Part shown: positions 32,595-44,891 of the stretch, one piece after another
Numbering within the stretch: the first letter of the stretch is position 1
How the letters are laid out: each line of letters opens with the position of its first letter
NCBI GenBank assembly: GCA_036924285.1
Contig: JAYKYS010000009.1
Coordinates: 7,378,001 to 7,442,000 of the forward strand
DNA from: Asterella californica
Lineage: Eukaryota; Streptophyta; Marchantiopsida; Marchantiales; Aytoniaceae
DNA length: 64,000 bases
Direction of reading: 5' to 3'
The notes under the pieces: model-generated
What the model saw: only the letters and a program-made list of their open reading frames with translations
What the model was told of the DNA's origin: nothing
Database searches by the model: none
Made by a program: the position numbers and the translations under genes

Positions 32595-33858
32595 AGTCTC
32601 TCTGAGTGAAGTTAAGACCTCAGAGAAGATTATTTTTGGAAGATGTTATATATTTTGAGTCTTAGTAGGTTGATTATCATGTAGATAGGATTTAAGCTCA
32701 TAGGTTGTATTTGCGTGTCGCCCATGCACGCTTTCTAGCTGATTTAAGTTAATTTTCGGGGCTACATGTCGTTTTAGGTAGTTTAAGTTTTACGCTGGCA
32801 CTCTAGGGGGCTTGACGTGGTAGCCTATGAGTGTATATAAGTTACCAGGTAGTTTAAGGCACAAAATGACAACCAAATGGAGCTATGAACTCCCATTGGT
32901 CCATTTTTGTCTTTTGTTAAACTCTAAGTTTAGAAACAGAGCTCTAGAGTGGATTTCGAGCAATTGGTGAGGACACTGCAAAATCTGAGAGCACAGGGAG
33001 ATAGAGCTCGTCGAGCCAAGCACTGTCAGTGAAATTCTTGATCGATTTGGATCAATAAACAAGGAGTTATGCCCAATTGAAGTTCGGATTGTGCCAAAAC
33101 TGCATCACTTTTGTTGATTTTGGGGTTTTGCGTGTCAATTGCAGAAGAATTGAGGAAATCGCTTCAAACCTTCGTGGTTGCGTTCACTGTCAGCCGGGCT
33201 ACGACTGTCAAAAAAGTTTCAAGTGATTTGAGTTACTGAGTAATTCAGGGCGGCCGCTGAAGTAGAGGGGGTCCGAAAAGCTCTCAATCTGGAACAGCAA
33301 CTTCAGAGAGCGAGATATGGAGTTCTGTGTGGAATCAGGAGGCCCAACTTCACAAGAGTGTTCAACAAGCTGTGTACTGCAAATCCTGTAAGAATTTCCC
33401 AAACTGATCGAGCCAATTCTTTGTTCTAGGTAGAAACAGCTGTCTGGGTACCAGAAATTGCCGTAATTTCTCTACTCATAAAGTTTCTACTCATATCTTA
33501 GTGCTCTGAATTGATCTGAAGCTGAAACTTCGTATGTGTATCCAGTAGGACCTTATTGACATGTAGGAGGAGTTCTGAAGCCTGAACCTTCACATATTTC
33601 TCAATCCTCAGTGTCAAAGTTCGCCATTTGATCTTATCATTGCTAGTTAAGTCTGAACTTTACTTCCTGAACATATCAGAAGAGCCAAGAGACTTATATG
33701 AGTGTTTTTCAGTATCACCTTGAGACCTGAAGCCTATCCTTTGAGTAAGCCAGCCACAACCTGAAGCCCAACGCTTCCCTGAGTAGGTTGAACACAGCCT
33801 TCAAGTTCATATCACAGCCAAAAGGTTCGCCCTTCCCAAGAAAACTCTCAACTCTACA
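32595..33858 (+). repeat. 5' LTR of element C (left end approximate)
   Basis: The right end (ACTCTACA, 33858) is fixed by the 3' copy (41913). The extent to the left is inferred from the antisense solo copy (34684-36007), which aligns from near 32600 onward, including GGGGCTTGACGTGGTAGC and the GCGGCCGC block near 33250. Confidence 0.7.
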
Positions 33859-33926
33859 TCGGGTGCTTCCACTGAGAGCTCTTGGGGTGATTGATTGAGA
33901 AGGTTGAGTTGCTACAAGGAGAAGAG

Positions 33927-36900
33927 ATGGATCGCAAGAGCGGAGCTACTGCTGCTGCCTCTGGGGCTGGAGCATCAACGTCTACTGCAGCATCTTTTGT
34001 AACACCAGCGGCTACAGCAACATCTACATCTGGTCTGGACACGGCTGAGATTCTGAAGACGCTTGCGGCCTTGGTCCAACAGCATCCGATCGTTGGAGGG
34101 GATGAGTTAAAATCCACCAAGGCTCTGCAAGCTATTGTGAACAGATGTGGAAGGTTTGAAGGTAGAGATATTTCTAGATATCTGCGTGAGTATAGAGGAG
34201 AGATGGAGCTGGTTAGGGTACTGATGCTGAGATGATAGCAAGTTTTGAGTTAGCTCTCATTCCTGAGTTGAAGGACCAAGTTAGGGATGTATAGAGAAGA
34301 AATCTTAGAATCTGGATGAGTTTTGAGCGATCTCTTCGAGAGGAGTTTCTTGAGGAGGATTCAGAGAGAGTTACTAGAAGGACATTTCTAGACTGGGTTG
34401 AGCAGCAACCTGGTCGTATGATGAGCTTGAGTGAATTGCTGAGAGAGTTTGATCGGAGATACCGACAACTCTCAACTCTAGAGCGAATAACCCTAGATGC
34501 TAGGAGAACAGAGCTTTTCTTGCAAGCTACCGATGATGCTACAGCAGATCGGTTATATTTTATGTTGGCCGATTGATCTACTGAGGGAGGTGTTACTATG
34601 GATTGGGGGAGAGTTGAGGATGCTGTGGCTGTACTTACAAGGCAGAGGAGGGGAAGAGTGGCTGTGGGAGGACGTTGTCGGAGTGTGATCCGTCTACCTA
34701 GGAAAGCGCCGGGCTTCTAGCTGTGGTTGTTTACTCAAGAGGTTGGCTTTCAGGTCACAACAGGAGCTATAAACACTCACACAGGAGTGTAGGATCCTCT
34801 GATATGCTCAAAAAGCGAAATTTAGGTCTCACTGGTAGTAATAGGCTTAAGCGGTGAACTTTGACACTCAAAGAGAGGAAAACTATGAAGGTTTAGACCT
34901 CTAAACTTCCACTACATGCAAATGAGGTACTACTGAACTCACAGACGAAGTTTCAACTTGAGATCAAATTCTGACACGGAGATATGAACAGAAAAGTTCT
35001 GAATAAGAGAATTATGGCAATTTCTGGTACCTAGACAGCTATTCAGACATAGAACAGAGAATTGGCTCGATGAATTTCAAATCTTCTCACAGTATTTGAA
35101 GTCTACAGGATGCTGAACATCCCTGTGAAGTTGGGACTCCTGAATGTTTGTAGAACTCCAGATCTCCTTCTCTAAAGTCGCTGCTCTAGATTAAGAGCTT
35201 TTCAGACCCCCTCTGCTTCAGCGGCCGCCCTGAATTACTCAGTTACTCAAATGATTCAAAACTTTTTGGACAGTCGTAGCCCTCCTGACAGTGAACGCAA
35301 CCACGAAGTTTTGAAGTGATTTCCTCAATTCTGCTGCAAATGGCACCGAAAACCCCAAAATCAACAAAAGTGATGCAGTTTTGACACAATCCGAACTTCA
35401 ATTGGGCATAACTCCTTGTTTATTGATCCAAATCGAGCAAAAATTTCACTGACAGTGCTTGGCACGACGAGCTCTCTCTTCCTGTGTTCTCAGATTTCGA
35501 AGATACCTCACCAAATGCTCGAACTCTCCTCTAGAGCTCTGTTTCTAAACTTAGAGTTTTACAAAAGACAAAAATGGACCAATGGGAGTTCATAGCTCCA
35601 CTTGACTGTCCTTTTGTGCCTTAAACTACCTGGTAACTTTTCTACACTCATAAGCTACCACGTCAAGCCCCCTAGAGTGCCAGCGTAAAACTTAAACTAT
35701 CTAAAATGACACATAGCCCCGAAAAATAACTTAAATTAGCTAGAAAGCATGCATGGGCGACAAGTAAGTACAACCCATGAGCTCAAACCCCTATTAGCAT
35801 GGAAACCCTAAGTTATGTACACTGAACGTCATAGACAAGTAAGAAATCACTTGCACAAGCGCACAAATGCTTGAACAAGATAACTAACATACTATCAGCC
35901 TACTAGGACTCAAAATAGTGTTAACACCGTATGCAAAGGTGTCAAACATATACATAAAGGACTAGAAGTAGTATGAGCTAACTTCTAGAACTACTAAACC
36001 TAAGCGTCGGAGTAGAAGTCAAGCATGTAGCCGCCAAGTAGCGCGACAACGTCCGCTTGCAGAAGTGGTCACTCCACCTTATGCTGCTCTTCAAGTATAG
36101 TAGCCTTTGGTCCCTGCTCCCAGACTTGTTGTCCCAGCTGCAGTTCCTTTGATGCCAGTTGTGCCAGCTCCGGCACAAAGGGCACCTGTTTAGAGACCTG
36201 CGGAGAACCATGGTCAACAGAACCAGATTGAAGATCTGATTCGGTAGATGCGAGAGCTAAAGGTAGAGCTAGCTGGATTGCAGAGAGAGCAGCCACCGGC
36301 GCCTGCTGCTGCACGTCCAGGAGGAGCTCCTGTTCGTAGATGTATCTGGTGTGACAGTCCTGATCATTTTCGAAGAGACTGTCAAGAGCTCACAGCTGCT
36401 TTGCGAGATGGTGTGGTTCGCTATCAGAACGGTAGGCTGCACCTTTCTTCTACTGGAGAGCCGTTGAGCACGCAGTTTGGGCGAGGAGGCATGAGGAGTC
36501 TACCTCAGATTGCTGCGGCTGCAACAGCAACTGCGTTAATGGCACCGCTGGTAAATTCTGATGTATATGTTGGGCATATTGAGGTCTCTTCTAGTCGTAC
36601 ATTGCTAGATAGGACTGCTGAGAAGAGTGTGGCTCCAGTTCCTTCTGAGATATTGAAGAGAGGAGCCGAGTCTATTCGTAGGGTCACAGGATGGGGAGAT
36701 CATGTAGATGCTGCTTCTATCAGAGCATTCTTGGATGTAGATAGACACGTTCATGGGCAGGATGCTTCTGTGGAGGAAAAGAGGCGACGAGAAACCTCTG
36801 AACTTGATACTGGAGTTCCTGAGGAGACTGGAGATAGACGGAGGGTCACAAGGAGGCGAGCAGCTCCTCCAGAAGATATCCCCTCTACTTCTCAAGCTCC

Positions 36901-37438
36901 TCCACCTGCACCATGTCCGATGGAGGACGTGCAGAGATCCCAACAAGAGCCAACGGTGGCTGGAAGGAGGTTTACCGCCCAAGAGAAAGGGAAAGGACCG
37001 ACCTACAAGTTGGCGGCTGATATTGAAACTTCTACTGATCTGAAGAGCATCTTGGAGCAGAGGATACTAGATGCACGAATCGAGTTTTCTCTCCGAGAAG
37101 TTCTTGGTATTGCAAAGAGGGAGTTTCACGAACTGATCATCGACATCATCAAGCGCAAGAGACAGGTGATGTCTGAACAAGTAGAAAGTCAAATGATAGA
37201 TGTGGTAGGAACTTCTCTAAATGATGCAGAGTTTGGAAAGGTGCATTTTCAGGAAGCTGATGACAAGGGATACCAGCAAGAAGCGTTGGTTGCTGGTACC
37301 AACACTATTGAGTTTGATGATGAGGAAGCTGGTGAGGAGAGTCCAGCTGCTGATAGTGATGAAGGAGACATTGGGCCCGTGCTACAACTGCTACACGAGT
37401 TCGTCTTGGAAGTTTGGCTGAACCTGTTGCTGCTTTAG
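33927..37438 (+). pseudogene. Gag of element C, interrupted by an antisense solo LTR
   Basis: ATG 33927 opens an Ala/Thr/Ser-rich N-terminus, then FEGRDISRYLREYRGEMELV. A frameshift near 34225 is followed by the capsid-like region (SFERSLREEFLEEDSERVTR, LDWVEQQPGRMM) to 34683. The solo LTR follows (34684-36007). Removing it with one CGGAG copy rejoins the frame exactly. The rest shows stops near 36110, 36198 and 36246, a CCHC knuckle at 36341-36382 (CIWCDSPDHFRRDC) and a conserved block with IIDIIKRKRQVM near 37140, also present in element D at 63210. Binds and packages element RNA. Confidence 0.82.
34684..36007 (-). repeat. Antisense solo LTR of the C family inside C gag
   Basis: The reverse complement matches the C 5' LTR along its whole length, with visible divergence. 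It is flanked by CGGAG on both sides (34679-34683 and 36008-36012), and the gag frame continues across the junction when it is excised. It begins TGTGATCC on the plus strand; its other end does not show a canonical TG. A solo LTR arises by recombination between the LTRs of a complete inserted element. Confidence 0.88.
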
Positions 37439-37851
37439 TTGATCACGGATCTGAGATCAACATCATGTCACGGGAGGTGTATGAGAGAGGTCAATGGTCT
37501 ATCGAGCTAAACCATGGTTGGGTGTTACGTGCTGCAAACAACCAGAAAGGTGAGCTATACGGCGCTTGTCCTAACGTGAAGGTGAAGATAGGTGATGTGG
37601 ATGTAGATCAGCACTTCTTCGTGCAATCTTCTGCTTCATATCCTGTGATTCTTGGTCAGCCTTATATCACTGCAGTTCGAATGGAGACCAACGTGATGGA
37701 TGATGGATCTCATTACGCTAGGATCTGTAGTCCAGATGATAGACGTTCTGTGCAATTTCTAACCGTTCGTACGAACCACGAACGAAACCGTCAAACTTTG
37801 AGGGATTCTCTTATCTGTAGGAGTAAGGATTTTCAGAAACCACTCTCGTAG
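37414..37851 (+). pseudogene. Aspartic protease of element C
   Basis: VAALVDHGSEINIMSREVYE has the catalytic Asp at 37441-37443 in an Asp-His-Gly setting instead of Asp-Thr/Ser-Gly; element D has the same, so it is a family trait. VILGQPYITAVRMETNV is the second conserved block. The frame overlaps the end of gag by 25 bp in another phase, so a one-base shift separates them in this copy. Confidence 0.8.
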
Positions 37852-37886
37852 GACGGGATAGCGAGAGTGAAGGATCTACTGCTACT

Positions 37887-38513
37887 ATGATCCCGCTTGA
37901 GCAGCTTGAGGGATCACATGAGGCTGCTCAAGATTCAGAAAGTAATTGCATTGTACATAGTTGGAAATCTGGTTTGATGGCTTTCAGTTCTGATGATTGG
38001 AGTGAGTTCACGCGGATAGAGGATTTGACTGAGAAGAGTAGAAGGCAGATGGAGAGGTGTGAAGCAAATCTGCGTTGTACAGGAGTTCTGAAGGAAGATG
38101 AGATGATTTCTGGTGTTTATGAGGAGTTTGTAGGTGTACAGTCTTTTGTTCGTTGGCTGGATGATGTAGATAGGTTGATGGAACAGATGGGAGGTAGGGT
38201 GGTGATCCCCATCCATTCTCGTGAAGTCTATGAGGAGATTATCTCGTACTTGCGATATCGTCCTCATCCGAGACTGGAGAATGGATAGAAGGATGCAGTC
38301 TGTTGGTGTGGCTTACATCAGGAAGCGGAAGTACACGCCAAGTATAAAGCTGTAGCGAGGAAGGTGAGACATGTGACGATCCAATTACCTGTTGATTCTC
38401 AGCAGCAAATGGAGTTAGCGGCTGCTGAGCTTGTGCTTAGAGATCCTACATAGGTAGGACACAAGTTTACTCAAGAGACACTCGAGCAGCTCCAGATAGG
38501 AAGGGGTGGCTTC
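37887..38513 (+). pseudogene. Protease-RT linker of element C
   Basis: Open from 37887 to 38288, then stops at 38286-38288 and 38451-38453. The part between these and the RT reads in the same frame as RT. No recognised domain; probably a spacer. Confidence 0.45.
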
Positions 38514-39521
38514 TTGACTGAAGAGGAGAAACGAGCTTTTGAACATATGATAGTTAGTCATGGTAAGGCATTTTCTTTCTCAGCTGAGGAGATTGGTTGT
38601 GTGGATCCTAGTGTGATAGCTCCGATGGTTATCTTCATTGTTCCTCATGTACCTTGGGACTTGAAGCCGATTCCAGTCCCTCGTGCTTTACTACCGAAGG
38701 TCATTGAGTTGCTGAAGGAGAGGGTACGAATGGGTATTCTTGAACCATCTATGGCTCCGTACTCTAGCCGATGGTTCACAGTACCTAAGAAGATAGGAGC
38801 ACTGCGCTTCATCCAAGACTTGCAGCCTGTCAACAACATCACGATTCGAAACGTCGAGACAGGACCTGTGGTTGATGAAGTAGCTGAGGCGTTTGCTGGG
38901 AGATCAATCTATTCTATTGGAGATCTGTTTTCAAGTTATGATCAGTTTCAGCTTGCTCTGGAGAGTAGAGACTTGACTACCATGCGTACACTTTTGGGAT
39001 TGATGCGGATGTGTACTCTTCCTCAAGGTGCGACAAACTCAGTAGCCCATATGCAGAATGCGATGCATAAGGTGTTAAGAGAGTTTGTACCTGAGGTCAC
39101 TATCCCGTTTCTGGATGATATTCCCATGAAAGGCTGTCTGGTGGAGGACAAAGACGAAGCTGTGACTTCTGATGGATGCAGAAAGTTCGTTGCAGACCAC
39201 ATTCGAGATGTGGAGAAGATTCTGATGCGTTTGGAGGAGGTACACCTCACTCTGTCAGGTACCAAATCTCACTTTGAGATGTCAGAGATTGTGGTGGTGG
39301 GTCATTTGTGTGGTACTTTTGGGAGGCATCCGAACCCAGAGAAGGTAGATGCTATAGCAAGGATAGCTGACTGCACCAACATCACTGAGGTTCGACGGTT
39401 CTTGAGAGCTTGTGTGTTCTTCCGTGTGAGTATTCCTCATTATGCACATATTGCCGAGCCTTTGTATGCACTTCTGAGAAAGGGAAGGAGGTTTACTTGG
39501 CGGTAAGAGCATCACGAGACG
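38514..39521 (+). pseudogene. Reverse transcriptase of element C
   Basis: Open from 38514 to 39506 (TAA replaces a sense codon after RFTWR). Motifs: FIQDLQPVNNITIRNVE, motif A YSIGDLFSSYDQFQLAL with its Asp, CTLPQGATNSVAHMQNAMH, motif C FLDDIPMKG with both Asp residues, and EVRRFLRACVFFRVSIPHYA (connection). Catalytic residues look complete, unlike those of A and B, but upstream and downstream stops would prevent a full polyprotein. Confidence 0.88.
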
Positions 39522-40211
39522 ATGGAGCAGCTGAAGAGGATTCTGAAGTCTCCACCTATACTAAGGAGGCTTAGCTACGAGAGCGAGAGACCTGTGGTGT
39601 TGACTGTTGATATGAGTCCAAAGGCGATTGGATGGGCAGTTGGTCAAGAAGATGCAGAAGGTGTGCGGTTTGTTTCAAGGTTTGGAGCTCAGATCTTAAC
39701 AGATAGACAACGTAACTATCCTCAGGTGAAGCGTGAGTTGTGGGGAGCTGTTACTGCTATGAAGGTAGATCGAGAGTTCTTGATAAGAGCTCGTGTGATA
39801 CTAGAAACAGATTGTTTGTCTTTGTTGGATATGGTAGCAAACTGCAATACACCAGATATAGCAATGCTGCGATGGATTGCTTATGTCCGGAGTCTGAACC
39901 CTGAGCTAAAGCATATAGCAGGGAAGGACAATCCAGTTGCAGATATGTTGTCTAGGGCTCGTTATACAGATGAGGATGAGATGTTTGCAGAAGTGGAGAA
40001 TGAAGAGAGGAGAGACGTTTGGTGCCAAGTTGGTCAGCAGACTTCAGACTTGGAACCACTGCCGTTCAATGAGGAGTTCTACTCAGAAAAGTTCCACGAT
40101 ATTGGATTTTATCTGAGTTCGTTATGCAGAAGAGAAGGATGGAGTGATGCAGAGTTCAAGGAGATCAGACGGAAGACGTACAGTTATCTTCTACGTGAAG
40201 GTTATTTGTGA
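39522..40211 (+). pseudogene. RNase H of element C
   Basis: In frame with RT after one stop. VVLTVDMSPKAIGWAVGQ, VKRELWGAVTAMK and LETDCLSLLDMVAN supply the Asp-Glu-Asp residues, then the NPVADMLSRARYTDEDEMF block that ends the domain in gypsy elements. It ends at a TGA (40209-40211) with the integrase in the same frame. Confidence 0.83.
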
Positions 40212-41420
40212 AAACGTCCGAAAAGAAGAGATGGAATGCTTGCTAGAGTGGTGGATGATCAACCGACGAAGCTGAATCTGCTGAAAGAGCTTCATGACAC
40301 CTTGTGGGCTGGACATCATGGAGTATGGGCTACTTACACGAAGATGAAGGAGCGTTACTGGTGGAAGGGTTTGTATCAAGACGTGGTGGACTTTGTTGGG
40401 TCGTGTCTGCACTGCCAGTTCTACTCTAAAGTCCGTTACAGAGATGGACTTGTACCTACTTATCCACCTAGTATTCATTTTCAGTGGGTTCTTGATCTTG
40501 TGATGATGCCACCGGGGTTATGAGGGATGCGTTACTTGGTGTTGGCTCGAGAGGATCTCTCCAACTATGTGGAGGGACGAGCATTACGGACGAAGACTAC
40601 AGAGAATATCTGCAGGTTCGTGCTTGAAGATATCATTTGTCGATATGGATCAGTTGGGAGATTACGTGCAGATAGAGGCGAGTTGAGAGGCGCTGAAGTG
40701 AAGGAGTTTTTTGCTCGTTATGAAGTAAAGCTTCGACTTACTACTGCTATGAATCCAGAGGGCATTGGTAAGAGTGAATGAAGACACCCTTCTATTGTTC
40801 ATGCTTTAGTGAAAGCATGTGATGGTAGGCCTAGAGAATGGCCGAGACTACTTCCATTTGCTTTGTGGGCTGATAGAACTACACACTGTACTACGACTGG
40901 CTATATGCCAGTTGAGCTTATGCTGGGGCAGAAACCGATCATGCCTGCTGAGGAGTACTTTCTTACATGGCTATGCTATCGTGGGAAGATGATATAGATC
41001 GTCTTTCACTCCTTGCTTTACGTATTAGGCAGTTGGAGCGAAGGGAGGAGGATCTTGCTGATGCGCAGGAGAGGTTGAAGGTGGCTCGAGTCAGAAACAA
41101 GGAACGTTTTGACAAGACTCACCGACTATGACCGAAGCCAATACATGTTGGTGACTAGGTTCTGTTATATGATAGCACGTTAGAGAATCAGCATTCTACA
41201 CTTCGTAAGTTCTCTCGAAGATGGTTCGGGTCTTATGTTGTGCTAGATGTATATGAGAATGCCACTTATAGTTTACGTGAGTTGGATGGTACTCCTTTGA
41301 AGCTATATGTGAAAACGTGTGAAACTGTTCAAGAGACGCGGAGGGTCAGTTGAGTTATTCAACTTTCTGGAGTCAGAGCTGAGGACAACCAGAGACGGAG
41401 ACGTCTCAGTATCTGTTCAG
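40212..41420 (+). pseudogene. Integrase of element C
   Basis: One frame with TGA at 40521-40523 and 40779-40781 and a TAG at 40995-40997. Zinc region LHDTLWAGHHG and CLHC (about 40290-40420); core residues in VLDLVMMP, RADRGE and NPEGIGKSE, so Asp-Asp-Glu is kept. A C-terminal region with LYDSTLENQ and RRWFGSYVVLDVYENA (about 41165-41270) resembles the GPY/F module. The last 100 bp before the LTR remnant are hard to assign. Confidence 0.8.
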
Positions 41421-41913
41421 CAAGCTGTGTACTGCAAATCTTGTAAGAATTTCCCAAAGTGATCGAGCCAATTCTTTGTTCTAGGTAGAAACAGCTGTCT
41501 GGGTACCAGAAATTGCCATAATTTCTCTACTCAGAAAGTTTCTACTCATATCTTAGTGCTCTGAATTGATCTGAAGCTGAAACGTCGTATGTGTATCCAG
41601 TAGGACCTTATTGACATGTAGGAGGAGTTCTGAAGCCTGAACCTTCACATATTTCTCAATCCTCAGTGTCAAAGTTCGTCATTTGATCTTATCATTGCTA
41701 GTTAAGTCTGAACTTTACTTCCTGAACATATCAGAAGAGCCAAGAGACTTATATGAGTGTTTTTCAGTATCACCTTGAGACCTGAAGCCTATCCTTTGAG
41801 TAAGCCAACCACAACCTGAAGCCCAACGCTTCCCTGAGTAGGTTGAACACAGCCTTCAAGTTCATATCACGGCCAGAAGGTTCACCCTTCTCAAGAAAAC
41901 TCTCAACTCTACA
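41421..41913 (+). repeat. 3' LTR remnant of element C
   Basis: Matches 33363-33858 nearly base for base, from CAAGCTGTGTACTGC to CTCTACA. The first ~700 bp of the LTR are missing, so the left part of this LTR was deleted. Confidence 0.85.
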
Positions 41914-44732
41914 ACAGGTTGATGACAAAAAAGAGGAGATAGTGCTAGAACGTTGGAAATGCTCGATGCGCGTGTCATGGTCGCTTACTAAGTGAAAAGT
42001 CACTTGAGTCTTTACGGACCGCTGACAATCGGTTCAGGTGACAACCGCTTGACTTCGATTTTGCAATAGATTGTTGGTCGTTTCTCAACAGCAGAGCGAG
42101 CCAAAAGTTGAAGAATTTTCTTAACTATAGAGTGAGAGTGTGCAGATATGGCGCAAAGGCTCGTTGTCGAAAAACTGCTGAACAGCGTGCAAAGATAAAC
42201 AATGAAGTGCAACTCAATCACCAGCAGTCAACCTCGGAGGTTTCATGAGTATATACGGAGACAGAGGTAGACACAAAGACGAGACAATGGCACAGGAAGT
42301 CAATCTGCACAGCCTCGCCCCATGAAAGAACCAGCGAATGGACATTGTGAAGAGAAGCTACATTATCTTTCAACGGGTCGGACTGTGTTTTATGGAGCGC
42401 TAGGTTTAGAAATACGATTCAGAACCCTTGCAAGTGACGAGTCCGAGCCTAGAGGGGTAAGTTCAGTGGTCAAATTACCAGAACAGTTTGCGAATTAGAG
42501 CACACATGCTCGATCACATGGCTTATTGACGCGGTCAGTCATCCAACTCTAAGTTCTAGGCAAGTATAATATGTAATAGAGTGGCTATAGATCCGAATAC
42601 CCCTATTCGTAACCTGATGGAAGAGATCCAAATCACTTATAGTAAGCGGGCACCATATTATCAAGTTTGGAGAAGTCGCGAACATTCACGAGATTGGGTA
42701 GAGGGTAATTAGAACTATACTCTATGATATCTGTCACCGTCATATAACATGTAGAAAGAGATAGGTAGACCAGGAGTAATAAACTGAGTAACTGCCTAAA
42801 CCCATTTCATATGCAAGAATCTTTATGTCGAGAAAGCCATAATTCTTTAACGTAATTCTTTAAAGGGATATAATCTTTGATTCATTCATTGAGTTTGTCC
42901 ACTGTGGAGATAATCTTTAAATTGGTTGCACACATTTCACACATCGTAGGTGATGTAAGATTTGTCTGTACTTCATGCTGGAGTTATTTTTATGCTTGAC
43001 TAACCTGGTCTAACATGTCCAGAAATTTTGGTTATCTCCTTCGGACCCCTTCTTTACTAAAGGATGAAACACGGAAGGTAACAGGAACTAATAGCACAGT
43101 ACATGACTAAAGTGTTCTATTAGAAACACTTCAGCTCACTACATAGAGACATAACATGTTTGTTGAACTGGATTAGCTTCATGGCTGTTTAGACAACGGC
43201 GAGACAAGATATTCTCCTGACGTGTGATACTCGAGAGGTTCTGGAGGTTGTTTCAAGTCAGAGGGAAGCTGTACGAGTTGCTCCGGAACTGCATACCGTC
43301 GAGAATCATCCTTAAGGTGGTCCTTGTCTGAATTGGTTCAAACTGATGTAACTGTAACCGCTGAGGAACCTGCAAGCTGGAGGTTCTTACGAAAAGAGAG
43401 TAAATGGAGCATTTGCAATGCCGATTAGTCCTCTGTGCTGCATCTCAACTCCTCAGTTTACTTCTTATTTATTCAAGTTCTCCTCTTAGAGGTTAGTGAC
43501 GCATTTTTCTAGAGAAGTAGGAACCGTACTCGAAAATATAGAGAAGAAATTTTGGAGTAAGTCTGGCCGAAGGGGCACCTTGTTGGCTGATTCTTTGTGC
43601 CCTTAAAACTTCATAAGCTTCTTATTCCAGATACCACTATGCAAAAGAGGTAAAACACAATGAACAGGTGACATTTGCGATTCACATGAACATTTCCTGA
43701 TTTTCTCCTCATTTGTGTGGCATACATGTTTCATATGATGATGAGCTCTCGACATTCTTAGTTCGAGTTGTATGTTTATAAGACTGTAGACTGGGTCTTA
43801 TGTACCATTACACGGTAACGATCTATTCAATCGAGCAAACTAGTGAACCGTTCTAACTTATCTACTGCAAGTTCTACAGCTATCTACAGATGAGAGAGTT
43901 CAGTGATAGCCTCGACGATCTCCTGCCTAGCTGATTTTCATTTGCTCTTTGTTCCAAATATTTGCTCCCGTGCTGCAGTCATTTTGGCTAATGCGTCTCG
44001 ACAATGCTATCCATGACATGACAAAACGATAGAAGGCTCCAATGTTCCCATCTTCTTCATTGCCATCCGAATAGTCTCCATGCCAGGGCTTTCAATCATC
44101 CTGCTGTGTCTTCCATTGTCAGCTCGCCTTGCTGCGAATACAGTCCAATTGCGACCTTTTCTACTCAAACTAATGTTCATTCCAGAAATCCATCAATTGT
44201 TCCTCCTGCTCAAAATTGCTCTCATATGAAACTCACTAGCGCTCATACCGATCAAAGCGTCTCCAGTCTGCCACACAATGAATTTCCGACAGTCCTCAAC
44301 TCTCCAATCTTTCGTGACGACGTCCACGAAGGATTGGAGAGCTGAGGACTGTCGGACTCACTTGGAAGTGCCATGCCGGTGTAGATGGTGCCTTAGAGCA
44401 ACAGCTGGTGGGTGAAAACAAGGACAACACGTCGGATGAATTGAAGTCAATGTGTCTAGACACTCCGTCGATTGCTTTCATGCACCAAGAACACGCTTTG
44501 TAAGTCAAAGAAGTTGCAGAATTGCACACAATCTTCACCACCGCACATTTTATCCATCGATTTTCAACATTACCTCTGTCGCTCGCATCTGCACTTGCAT
44601 AGAACTCAGGAAGAGAACAAATTGCATAGCCATGTTCAGCTCTATAGTCGTCTTCGTTCTCGGTTGAATGCTCGCTCTATTTCCAATCCCTCGATCTAGT
44701 ATGAATGCAAATGCAATGTTCACATGTCATGA
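41914..44732. other. Interior of the inverted-repeat element, no gene recognised
   Basis: About 2.8 kb between element C and the right inverted repeat. Open frames are short on both strands with no recognisable domain. A 70-nt hairpin lies at 44286-44355. If this is a Mutator-like element it is non-autonomous, or its transposase has decayed. Confidence 0.4.
44286..44355. repeat. Near-perfect 31-bp hairpin
   Basis: Arms 44286-44316 and 44325-44355 pair at 29 of 31 positions around an 8-nt loop. The arm begins CCGACAGTCCTCAACTCTCC. The size is compatible with a small-RNA precursor or with the remnant of a small inverted-repeat element. Confidence 0.75.
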
Positions 44733-44891
44733 GAGATCACCCGTGCTTCTTGATCGCTAACATATTTCTCGTTCTTCATGCACAGTCTGAAAGCGATACT
44801 CCACGTCAGACACTACATAGCGTCGAGACTCACATATAGAGTCCGACATGTCGGATGATATGGCACAGTAACAGGACAGATTGTCGTCTTG
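44733..44891. repeat. Right long terminal inverted repeat
   Basis: Inverted partner of 32145-32302. The two enclose 12.7 kb, of which element C makes up 9.3 kb. Confidence 0.75.

Larger units (their letters stand above)
32595..41913 (+). mobile_element. Element C: Ty3/gypsy retrotransposon of a second family, degenerate
   Basis: Interior encodes gag with one CCHC knuckle, a DHGS-type protease, RT, RNase H and integrase, in gypsy order. LTR evidence: 33363-33858 recurs directly at about 41421-41913, and a fuller antisense copy sits inside gag. The RT style (CTLPQGATNSVAHM, PFLDDIPMKG) and protease (LVDHGSEINIMS) differ sharply from A and B and match a family I associate with fungi, algae and non-seed plants. 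At least eight stops and two frameshifts. No target duplication could be matched; the left end is approximate and the 3' LTR lacks its first ~700 bp. Confidence 0.85.

Noticed and set aside
41914..44732. Hidden transposase in the inverted-repeat element
   Set aside because: Both strands checked by eye; frames are short and show no recognisable transposase motif.
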